Assembly: GCA_002431715.1 (NCBI GenBank)
Contig: DJHI01000028.1
Location: 261 to 6,448, forward strand
Direction of reading: 5' to 3'
DNA: 6,188 nt
From: Armatimonadetes bacterium UBA5829
GTDB taxonomy: Bacteria; Armatimonadota; UBA5829
This document shows, piece by piece, positions 1 to 6,188 of this stretch. Both the position numbers and the translations under genes were made by a program. How positions within the stretch are numbered: the stretch's first letter is position 1; every line of letters starts with the position of its first letter. Below the pieces are notes generated by a model. That model had not been told where the DNA came from. It was given only the letters and a program-made list of their open reading frames with translations, and did no database searches.

Positions 1-352
1 CGACGACGATTGGATTTAAGATTTACCCTAAAGGACGTTAAAAGGCTGCTCGATGTACCTATCGCCCGGTATCAGATTGGGAAAAGGGCAAGTTCTTTCC
101 TACAATAAAAGTAATGCCGAATCTAATCGAGTTCTTAGGCTACAATCCTTTTGATGATATCGCAACTATAAGCAATGGAGAGAAACTAAGGATGTGCCGA
201 AAACTTTTGCCCTTAACACGAAAAATGTGGGAAAGCGTTTGGGAGTTATCTCTGCAACTATTTCACTCTGGGAAAACGGCAGAGTCGTACCAATGAACAA
301 TCAGAAGCATCTGGAAAGTTTCTTGACTTCTGAACTATACCCTTTACAATGA
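1..352 (+). pseudogene. Double helix-turn-helix (XRE/Cro-CI-like) regulator, frameshifted, 5' end outside window
   Basis: This is the remnant of a small DNA-binding protein. Three consecutive frame segments join into one sensible protein. Positions 1-57 encode RRRLDLRFTLKDVKRLLDV, the start of a first HTH. Positions 57-221 encode DWEKGKFFPTIKVMPNLIEF, then LGYNPF and GEKLRMCRKLLPLTRK. Positions 221-349 encode NVGKRLGVISATISLWENGR and a short tail, ending at TGA 350-352. The WEKG and WENG ends of two HTH units and the FLGYNPF linker match a common bacterial family of short tandem-HTH proteins (recalled, not searched). Each switch needs one missing base: one near 57, and one in the A-run 221-225, where six As would restore the frame. 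The start codon and the beginning of the first HTH lie before the window. The 60-codon open frame at 114-296 is only its middle segment and is not a gene in itself. Two sequencing errors in an intact gene are the alternative. Confidence 0.72.
323..350 (+). promoter_or_regulatory. Possible sigma70-like promoter inside the end of the broken HTH gene
   Basis: TTGACT (323-328) is followed after 16 bases by TACAAT (345-350). Each hexamer matches five of six consensus bases. The pair overlaps the last codons of the HTH remnant, and nothing but non-coding sequence follows for over 470 bases. It could be chance, or it could drive a small RNA or a long leader. Only the hexamers support it. Confidence 0.22.
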
Positions 353-353
353 G

Positions 354-395
354 TGCAGGGTTATAATCACCCCGCTGCATCTCCTAGAGGTTTTT
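354..395 (+). terminator. Weak terminator-like hairpin after the HTH remnant
   Basis: TGCAG (354-358) pairs with CTGCA (375-379). GG (359-360) can pair with CC (372-373) across a one-base bulge, leaving a loop of about 11 bases. Five Ts occur at 391-395, eleven bases beyond the stem, which is too far for a good intrinsic terminator. The position just after the stop codon is what makes it plausible. It may be a decayed terminator or chance. Confidence 0.25.
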
Positions 396-609
396 CGTAA
401 GAATACGCAATCTGCAAGGCCTGTTACATCCCCATGAGTGATGGAAATTACAATATTGCCGGACTTAATTGTTTGATACTAACAAGACCATCCCAGCAGC
501 ACGAACAATGTCAGATCGCCACGCAATGTTTTTGTGAGCCGGTAAACAAGATTTTCTTGCGTTCGATGGTCAGAACATATTTATTCAAGATTTACATCTT
601 AGAATAGTG
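396..609. other. Non-coding interval, nothing recognisable
   Basis: I see no gene here. The only open frame worth noting is 434-607 (57 codons), which has no ribosome binding site and no resemblance to a known family. A tiny CAAGA/TCTTG hairpin with a three-base loop at 547-559 is too small to name. I saw no tRNA, CRISPR units or insertion-sequence ends. The stretch joins the broken regulator to the A+T-rich control region of the protease gene. Confidence 0.6.
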
Positions 610-629
610 TTGTTTGGCATGTCAAACAA
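610..629. promoter_or_regulatory. Operator-like inverted repeat TTGTTTG-N6-CAAACAA
   Basis: Perfect 7-base arms (610-616 and 623-629) surround the six bases GCATGT. No T-run follows on either strand, so a terminator is unlikely. The size and spacing fit a site for a dimeric DNA-binding protein. It lies about 70 bases upstream of the predicted -35 hexamer of the protease gene. The binding protein is unknown. Confidence 0.35.
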
Positions 630-677
630 GAACCATATTGCGCATAAATATCGATATGTTGTTCATTATGACATATT

Positions 678-696
678 TGCAATAACTTATATTGCA
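678..696. promoter_or_regulatory. Operator-like inverted repeat TGCAATA-N5-TATTGCA at the promoter
   Basis: Perfect 7-base arms (678-684 and 690-696) flank ACTTA. The dyad ends two bases before the TTGACA hexamer, where an activator or a repressor could act. A related sequence, ATATTGCGCAT at 635-645, resembles its right half, ATATTGCACAT at 689-699. The direct repeat TGACATAT occurs on both sides, at 669-676 and 700-707, exactly 31 bases apart (about three helical turns). The region is A+T-rich, so some of this could be chance. Confidence 0.4.
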
Positions 697-698
697 CA

Positions 699-727
699 TT
701 GACATATATAATTAATTCAATCATACT
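699..727 (+). promoter_or_regulatory. Predicted sigma70-type promoter of the protease gene
   Basis: TTGACA (699-704) matches the -35 consensus fully. CATACT (722-727) matches four of six -10 bases at the ideal 17-base spacing. Transcription would start near 733-735, exactly where the first leader hairpin begins, which supports the call independently. A perfect TATAAT at 707-712 has no matching -35 hexamer and is a weaker alternative that would start near 718. Confidence 0.5.
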
Positions 728-733
728 AATTAC

Positions 734-816
734 TGCTGAGTTGAGACTACAGCAAAAATTGTGGGCCGAAACTCTAAAGTATGTAGGCTTCTGTAAGCCA
801 TATCGTCAAACCACAG
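734..816 (+). promoter_or_regulatory. Candidate structured 5' leader RNA reaching into the ribosome binding site
   Basis: A first hairpin is TGCTGAGT (734-741), loop TGAG, then ACT-A-CAGCA (746-754), with eight pairs and one bulged A. A second structure is closed by TTGTGG (759-764) with CCACAG (811-816, one G-U pair). Inside it CGA (767-769) can pair with TCG (803-805), TAT (780-782) with ATA (800-802), and GGCTT (786-790) with AAGCC (795-799) around a CTGT loop. The closing helix includes the first two bases of the Shine-Dalgarno sequence, so folding could limit translation. I do not recognise a named riboswitch. In particular, the conserved core of the cyclic-di-GMP-I class is not visible. 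The pairings were found by eye and have no covariation support. Confidence 0.35.
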
Positions 817-821
817 GAGGT
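815..821 (+). promoter_or_regulatory. Strong Shine-Dalgarno sequence AGGAGGT
   Basis: AGGAGG (815-820) lies six bases before the ATG at 827. This fixes the start of the large gene against the other in-frame ATG at 848, which has no such site and would remove part of the signal peptide. Confidence 0.9.
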
Positions 822-826
822 GTGTT

Positions 827-3800
827 ATGAAACGAATTAATCACCATATGATCTTGGTTTTATCAACACTACTTGCAATTCTCATACCAGTAGTTTCATC
901 CGCTCTTGAACAACCCAAAGTGATAGCTGTCGACCAAGCTCTTGATCTTCGACAAATTCCGGCATCGACAATGTATCAGCCACCTTTGCAACCTCAAGAA
1001 TTGCTTAAAGAACTGGGGCAGACTTTAGTCACACCTGGAAAAAGCTCTTATGCAAGTGGTCGATACTCTGGTACAGATTCCTTATCCGGACCAGGGAACG
1101 CAAATCGCAGTGTATCTAGATTTAAACACGAATATAGAACAGATAGAATTCTAATAAAAACAAAAGTAAAAGCTTCAAAGAACGAGGCCAATTTCAAAGC
1201 AAAGCTTAATGCTTTTCATGCCTCAAATAATACAAAGGTTCTGAAAACCTACAAGCATATTGAAGACATACAATTGATCGAAATACCAAAGAATTTGACT
1301 GTGGAAGAAGCAATCGGGAAGTACGAAAAAAGTGGTCTGGTGGAGTATGCAGAACCGGACTACAAAATTACCATATTTTCTACTAACCCCAATGATCCTC
1401 TTTACGATTGGCAAAGTATCAACAATACCTCAGAGTGGGGACTCAATAATATGGGCCAAGATGGAGGAACGACTGATGCAGACATTGATGCTCCTGAAGC
1501 ATGGGATGTTATCAACAATGCCAGCGATGTTGTAGTCGCGGTAATTGATACCGGAATTGACTATAATCATGAAGATTTGACCGGTAATCTATGGACAAAC
1601 GCTGGCGAGATTCCCGGCAACGATATTGATGATGATAACAATGGTTATGTTGATGACGTTTATGGTATCAACGCAATCACCGGTTCAGGTAATCCTCTTG
1701 ACGATTGCGGTCACGGCACACACTGCGCAGGCACCATAGGGGCAGCCACTAACAATGCCACAGGTGTAGCTGGCATCTGCTGGCATGTAAAGATGATGGC
1801 ATGTAAGTTTCTAGATTCTGACGGATCCGGCAATACTTCAGATGCTATTGAATGTATAAATTATGCGCGTGAAATGGGCGCAAATATAATGAGCAACAGC
1901 TGGGGTGGAAGCGGATATAGCGAAAGCCTTTATAACGCAATCCAAACAGCGCGTAATGCAGGAATCATATTTGTTGCTGCTGCTGGTAATAGTACTGCAG
2001 ACATTGATAGTCAGCCTGCCTATCCAGCGGCATATGACCTCGATAGTATAGTGTCCGTAGCAGCTACTGACAGGAATGATGACCTCGCTTCGTTTTCCAA
2101 CTATGGATTGGAAAGAGTAGATATAGGTGCTCCAGGAGTTGACATTGTATCTTTGAGAGCATCAGGCACTGATATATATGGCGATGGCACACATATAATT
2201 AATAGCAACTACTATCGTGCCAGCGGCACGAGTATGGCTTGTCCTCATGTGGCTGGAGCGATGGCATTGCTGAAGGCACAATATCCGAGCAATACATACC
2301 ATCAGCTTATCACGCGCCTTTTCAATTCCACAGAGTCACTGACTGCTCTTGAAGATAAATGTGTTACAGGAGGTCGGCTGAATCTATACAATGCGATTAC
2401 TTATACACCAGCTGATATGTATATTGAGCCGCTAACTGATGTGCGCTTTGGAGGGATGCCTGGAAACAGCACATTTTACCCTTCAAGCCGAAGTTATATG
2501 ATAACTAATTTCTCCACTTCATCAATCGATTGGTCGGTGGACTGGGACGAGCAGTGGGTTAGCGTAACTCCAACAAGCGGCACGATTGCTCCCAATGCAA
2601 GCCAGTATGTAACAGTATCTGTTAATTCGTATGCAAGCATCCTGTCTGAGGGAGAGCATGCCGACACCTTGGTATTTACGAATGAGTCAACCGGAAACGG
2701 CAATACGAGTCGTGATCTGATCCTGAGGCTTGGTCCTGTTTATGTTAAGCCTGATGGCAACGACAGCAGCGATGGATATAGCTGGCAAAATGCAAAGCAG
2801 ACCATAAAGAGTGCTTTGGACAACGCATTTGGTCAAGAGATATGGGTTGCTGCTGGTAATTATGCGAGTAACCTTGTTTTTAGAGATGGCACATACCTTT
2901 ATGGTGGTTTCACCGGAAATGAGACCCTGCTAAGTCAACGAGATCCTGCTGCAAACATTACCTCTCTCAAATCGGCAACGACCGTGGAAACAACTGATGT
3001 TCCGATATGGATACCCAGCGGCGTAACAGAAACTGTTGTTGATGGCTTCACAATATATGATGGTAACGACTTTGGCTACTGCGCCGTTATCTGCGGTACA
3101 TACTCCGGAGGAACAATCTCAAACAACAAAATAATACGGAACTTATCGACAACCGGAACATTTGCTGTTTATTGCCTTGAAGGCTGTACGACATTGATTG
3201 AGAATAATGTCTTCTCAGGAAATGCAGGTGCAATTGAAGCATATAATTGCTCTCCCAAAATAGTGAATAATGTTATTCAGGGAAATACAGCGGGAATTCT
3301 CCTCTATGGCGGGACAGAAACCACATATGTCATCAATAACACCATTGTTTCAAATGAATCACTTAACGCATCATGGGATCAGACAAGCAGGTACTTTGGC
3401 GGTATATATGTCTACCAGGCGGTTGCTGACATTGAGAACAACATTATCGCGTTCAATAAAGGCAGTGGTGTTCTTGTTTATGATGCTTCACCGACTCTAA
3501 AAGGCAATTGCGTATACGGCAACAATTCGGGCAACTATGTAAATATTACTGACCCGACTGGGACAGACGGTAATATTTCAGTTGATCCGGCCCTGGCAAG
3601 TCCTACATATGCAAATGTCCACATTCAGCCAACCTCACCATGTCGCAATGCTGGTTTGAATAATGCACCGTATATAGCCGCCAATGATTTTGACGGCCAG
3701 TCTCGTATTCAATCAGATATTATTGACATCGGTGCCGATGAATCGAACGGAACACAATGGGATACTGGACCATACGCGATAATCTATGTAAGCAGCGATG

Positions 3801-6188
3801 GTAATGACAGTAATAACGGTCTTACCTGGAATACAGCTAAGAAGACAATCCAGGCTGCGGTCGATGTTGCTTCGTCATGCGGAGGAGAAGTTTGGGTTAA
3901 AGAAGGTACCTATCCGGGACAGATCAAGATGGGAGCTTTCTCTCAAATATTCGGTGGGTTTGATGGGCAAGAGACAGCAAGGAGCGAACGAGACTGGTAT
4001 TCAAACCTGACTGTAATAAGCGAGGAATGGGGCAATTACGCGATAGAAATAGTGGCAGGAACGAGCGGTGCTCCATCAGTTGTGGATGGCTTTATGGTCA
4101 CAGGTGCCTACCAAGGTATTGCTTGCTGCACCGCTACTCCTACAATAATCAACAATAGGATAATCGGTAACGGCTGGGGAATATTCTGCGTCTCACCCAT
4201 ATGGGGTTTCAATTTTGATGGAACATTCAATGCATCGCCAACCATCGTTAACAATGTAATTGCATCAAATGGCGAAGGAGGCATCTATGCTGACGGCGGG
4301 TACTTGACATTAATTAACAATGCGCTCGTGAACAATGGTTATGCAATTTATCACCAGGCCTGCGCTGAAGGCGGAACTTTTGCCAACAACATAATTGCAT
4401 TCAATCAGTCAGGCGTTGCAACTTTGGCTAATGATTTCACGAATAATTGCGTGTATGGAAACGATCTCTTTAATTACGATTCTTTGTATTTGACGGACCA
4501 GACCGGCATAAACGGTAATATATCTGAAGAACCAGAATTTGTCGATCTGACAAATGGCGATTTTCGCCTGTCGGCGGATTCTGATTGCGTAGATGCCGGC
4601 ACAACAAGTGTATCGCTGCCTTCCTATGATATTGCTGGAAACCAGAGAATCCAATCCAGTTATGTAGACATGGGTCCATATGAATCGAGCGGCTCTACGC
4701 CGACTTCTTCAGCCCAAATAGTACGTGTGAGCTGTGGAGGTAACGATAGCAATGATGGTTCAACTTGGGCTCTTTCCAAAGCCTCTATCTCTGCAGCAAT
4801 GAATTCAATACTGAGTTCCGGTGGCGAAGTATGGGTTGCAGAAGGCACTTACAATGAAACACTAATTTTGCCGCCTTACATTCGCATTTATGGTGGATTT
4901 GATGGAACTGAGTCTCTACGTGATTCCCGAGACTGGCAATCACACACCACAACACTTAATGGCCAGCAGCAAGGGACAGTAGTATATGCATCTCCAGGCT
5001 ACGCAGGCACCAACGCCATTGACGGTTTCACAATTACAAATGGCAGCGCACAATTTGGTGGTGGTATAAATGGCTACTGCACTAGTTGTGATATTGCACA
5101 CAACATTATCACTGACAATACATGCATCGCAGAAGGGGCCAACAGTGGACATGGAGCCGGTATTTCTTGCTGGTGGAGTTGGCCCACTATCAGGGACAAT
5201 GTTATCAGTGACAATACAGCCACAGCCAGTGGAGGAATCGCCGGCGGCATCTATTGTATATGGGGCAACGGCGGCAATAGAGTGCTGATTCAAGGTAATA
5301 TTATTTCCGGCAATTCTGCTTCAACCGGCGGTGGTATTTATATTGATCAAGGCTGCGACATCATTAACAACACCATTGTAGATAATCAGGCTGACTCTGG
5401 AGGCGGTTTGTATTTCGAGGCCGACGGCTCCGTTCCTGCAACTGATGGTGTCGTTCTAGCCAACAACATATTTGCATCTAATTCTTCTGGCATTGAAAAT
5501 ATCGGAAACAACAATTACACCTTGCAAAATAATGATGTCTATGACAACGGAACCAGTAACTACACAGGAGTCGTGCCCGATCAAACAGATATTTCTGCTG
5601 ATCCACTATTTACTGATCTTGTGGCAAACGACTGTCACTTGCTTCGAACGTCACCTTGCATAAATGCCGGTTCCAACAATTATGCCCAAGGTGCTACTGT
5701 CGATTGGGAAGGTGACGCACGTATCTTTGGTGGTATTGTCGATATTGGAGCTGATGAATGTCTTGTATCAGCAGAAGGTATAGGGTATGCGAAATGTTAT
5801 GCGGATGGCTCCTTGGTTGCTGATGATGGTATGGCTGTTGCTGCAGTATTCGGTGACTCGTTCTATATCCAGTCGGAGGATAGAGTTTCAGGGATCCTAG
5901 CTGTTAAGTCAAGCCATGGACTCTCGGTTGGAGACAAGGTAAACTGTGTAGGAAGAATACGCACTGATGGTAACTACGAGCGATACATCGATGTCTCTGC
6001 AATATCGGTGACAGGCACTTCTACAGCCAAGCCGCTTGCAGTAACAAACAGGACTATGGGTGGAGGAGATTTGGATTACGATTCCGGCTCTGGATCTGGT
6101 CAACGTGGAACTTACGATACCTATGGCTGGAACAACATAGGTTTGCTGATCAAAGCCTATGGGCTTGTTACCTATGTTGATTCCACAG
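827..6188 (+). CDS. Secreted S8 (subtilisin-like) protease with three beta-helix modules and an OB-fold-like C-terminal region, 3' end outside window
   Basis: This encodes an exported serine endopeptidase; 1787 codons are visible without a stop. Residues 1-26 form a signal peptide (basic start, hydrophobic core, SSA before the likely cut). Residues about 101-182 look like an I9-type propeptide ending in VEYAEPDY. The catalytic domain spans about 190-525: Asp241 in VIDTGID, His296 in GHGTHC, oxyanion Asn388 in AAAGNS, and Ser469 in SGTSMACPH. All are present, so activity is expected. Acidic GNDIDDDNNGYVDD (264-277) probably binds calcium. Residues about 530-635 resemble a BACON-like Ig domain (WVSVTPTSGTIAPNAS). 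Three beta-helix modules follow (637-1644). From about 1650 an OB-fold-like domain begins (GDSFYIQSEDRVSGI, VGDKVNCVGRI), then GGGDLDYDSG and WNNIGLLIKAYG, which may open a second unit. Cysteines are frequent throughout. Substrate and cell-surface anchor cannot be judged without the C-terminus. Protease assignment is firm; the binding role of the later modules is inference. Confidence 0.95.
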   Translation, partial: MKRINHHMILVLSTLLAILIPVVSSALEQPKVIAVDQALDLRQIPASTMYQPPLQPQELLKELGQTLVTPGKSSYASGRYSGTDSLSGPGNANRSVSRFKHEYRTDRILIKTKVKASKNEANFKAKLNAFHASNNTKVLKTYKHIEDIQLIEIPKNLTVEEAIGKYEKSGLVEYAEPDYKITIFSTNPNDPLYDWQSINNTSEWGLNNMGQDGGTTDADIDAPEAWDVINNASDVVVAVIDTGIDYNHEDLTGNLWTNAGEIPGNDIDDDNNGYVDDVYGINAITGSGNPLDDCGHGTHCAGTIGAATNNATGVAGICWHVKMMACKFLDSDGSGNTSDAIECINYAREMGANIMSNSWGGSGYSESLYNAIQTARNAGIIFVAAAGNSTADIDSQPAYPAAYDLDSIVSVAATDRNDDLASFSNYGLERVDIGAPGVDIVSLRASGTDIYGDGTHIINSNYYRASGTSMACPHVAGAMALLKAQYPSNTYHQLITRLFNSTESLTALEDKCVTGGRLNLYNAITYTPADMYIEPLTDVRFGGMPGNSTFYPSSRSYMITNFSTSSIDWSVDWDEQWVSVTPTSGTIAPNASQYVTVSVNSYASILSEGEHADTLVFTNESTGNGNTSRDLILRLGPVYVKPDGNDSSDGYSWQNAKQTIKSALDNAFGQEIWVAAGNYASNLVFRDGTYLYGGFTGNETLLSQRDPAANITSLKSATTVETTDVPIWIPSGVTETVVDGFTIYDGNDFGYCAVICGTYSGGTISNNKIIRNLSTTGTFAVYCLEGCTTLIENNVFSGNAGAIEAYNCSPKIVNNVIQGNTAGILLYGGTETTYVINNTIVSNESLNASWDQTSRYFGGIYVYQAVADIENNIIAFNKGSGVLVYDASPTLKGNCVYGNNSGNYVNITDPTGTDGNISVDPALASPTYANVHIQPTSPCRNAGLNNAPYIAANDFDGQSRIQSDIIDIGADESNGTQWDTGPYAIIYVSSDGNDSNNGLTWNTAKKTIQAAVDVASSCGGEVWVKEGTYPGQIKMGAFSQIFGGFDGQETARSERDWYSNLTVISEEWGNYAIEIVAGTSGAPSVVDGFMVTGAYQGIACCTATPTIINNRIIGNGWGIFCVSPIWGFNFDGTFNASPTIVNNVIASNGEGGIYADGGYLTLINNALVNNGYAIYHQACAEGGTFANNIIAFNQSGVATLANDFTNNCVYGNDLFNYDSLYLTDQTGINGNISEEPEFVDLTNGDFRLSADSDCVDAGTTSVSLPSYDIAGNQRIQSSYVDMGPYESSGSTPTSSAQIVRVSCGGNDSNDGSTWALSKASISAAMNSILSSGGEVWVAEGTYNETLILPPYIRIYGGFDGTESLRDSRDWQSHTTTLNGQQQGTVVYASPGYAGTNAIDGFTITNGSAQFGGGINGYCTSCDIAHNIITDNTCIAEGANSGHGAGISCWWSWPTIRDNVISDNTATASGGIAGGIYCIWGNGGNRVLIQGNIISGNSASTGGGIYIDQGCDIINNTIVDNQADSGGGLYFEADGSVPATDGVVLANNIFASNSSGIENIGNNNYTLQNNDVYDNGTSNYTGVVPDQTDISADPLFTDLVANDCHLLRTSPCINAGSNNYAQGATVDWEGDARIFGGIVDIGADECLVSAEGIGYAKCYADGSLVADDGMAVAAVFGDSFYIQSEDRVSGILAVKSSHGLSVGDKVNCVGRIRTDGNYERYIDVSAISVTGTSTAKPLAVTNRTMGGGDLDYDSGSGSGQRGTYDTYGWNNIGLLIKAYGLVTYVDST
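2735..5758 (+). repeat. Three tandem divergent beta-helix modules within the protease gene
   Basis: The modules cover 2735-3742 (residues 637-972), 3779-4687 (985-1287) and 4718-5758 (1298-1644). Each opens with GND and then an SW or TW plus Ala/Lys-rich helix: KPDGNDSSDG, SSDGNDSNNG and CGGNDSNDG. A strand pair follows: EIWVAAGNY, EVWVKEGTY or EVWVAEGTY, then YGGF or FGGF. The core carries Asn-ladder rungs such as ENNIIAFN, VNNVIASN and INNTIVDN, typical of right-handed parallel beta-helices. Each closes with an N-VYGN/VYDN segment, a GNIS/DIS-DP-type turn, SPCRNAG, SDCVDAG or SPCINAG, and VDIGADE-like ends (IDIGADE, VDMGPYE, VDIGADE). The opening GND is spaced 348 and then 313 residues apart. 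The copies differ widely at the DNA level, so the duplications are old. The fold resembles pectate-lyase-like and surface-adhesin domains. No catalytic residues were recognised, so binding or a stalk role is inferred. Confidence 0.85.

Noticed and set aside
547..559. CAAGA-TTT-TCTTG hairpin
   Set aside because: Five weak pairs with a three-base loop and no following T-run; expected by chance.
434..607. 57-codon open frame starting MSDGNYNIAG in the non-coding interval
   Set aside because: No ribosome binding site precedes the ATG, no motif is recognised, and the composition looks like translated non-coding DNA.
734..826. Cyclic-di-GMP-I (GEMM) riboswitch
   Set aside because: Tempting before a large surface protein gene, but the conserved core (a GGCAAACC-like segment, a GAAA-capped helix, then GACGCAAAGCC) is absent.
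5070..5288. 72-codon + strand open frame in another frame
   Set aside because: It overlaps the confirmed protease frame, has no Shine-Dalgarno sequence and shows no protein-family features. The other short frames inside 827-6188 are rejected for the same reason.
4940..5293. 117-codon open frame on the minus strand
   Set aside because: It lies wholly antisense to the third beta-helix module. Its peptide (for example IVTDNIVPD, IVSDNVVCN) reflects the repeated coding pattern of the + strand gene, and there is no ribosome binding site or recognisable domain.
2735..5758. Pectate lyase or other polysaccharide-lyase activity for the beta-helix modules
   Set aside because: The fold is suggestive, but I could not find a consistent catalytic set in the three modules, so no enzyme activity is claimed beyond the protease.
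1..6188. CRISPR array, tRNA/rRNA, insertion-sequence ends or phage attachment site
   Set aside because: I found no regularly spaced identical repeats, no cloverleaf pattern, no transposase motif and no terminal inverted repeat flanked by target duplication.

Overview
The window holds one very large, incomplete gene, the decayed end of a small regulatory gene, and a non-coding interval of about 470 bases between them. All of it reads on the + strand. The organism is a bacterium: there is a strong AGGAGGT ribosome binding site, a Sec-type signal peptide and sigma70-like hexamers. The base composition leans towards A+T. The large protein's architecture (subtilisin protease, BACON-like domain, Asn-ladder beta-helix modules ending in VDIGADE, then an OB-fold-like module) is the kind I associate with secreted proteins of environmental lineages such as Armatimonadota, and less so Planctomycetota. 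That placement comes from memory of the families and is not proven by the sequence.

Positions 1-352: the C-terminal part of a small double helix-turn-helix (XRE/Cro-CI-like) regulator. It can only be read by changing frame twice, near 57 and in the A-run at 221-225. It looks like a pseudogene, or a gene with two sequencing errors. Its 5' end lies outside the window.

Positions 353-826: non-coding. A weak hairpin follows the broken gene. The downstream half becomes very A+T-rich and carries two good inverted repeats (610-629 and 678-696). A TTGACA-17-CATACT promoter (699-727) would start a transcript close to 734. From that point to the start codon the leader can fold into a 5' hairpin and a branched structure. 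The closing helix of that structure reaches into the Shine-Dalgarno sequence.

Positions 827-6188: an uninterrupted reading frame of 1787 codons, still open at the window edge. The protein has a signal peptide, an inhibitor-like propeptide, a complete S8 (subtilisin) catalytic domain with Asp241/His296/Asn388/Ser469, a BACON-like Ig domain, three tandem beta-helix modules of about 300-350 residues, and the start of an OB-fold-like region. The likely picture is an exported, self-processing protease on a long stalk or binding region, made under transcriptional and possibly leader-RNA control. Substrate and anchoring are unknown, because the C-terminus is missing.
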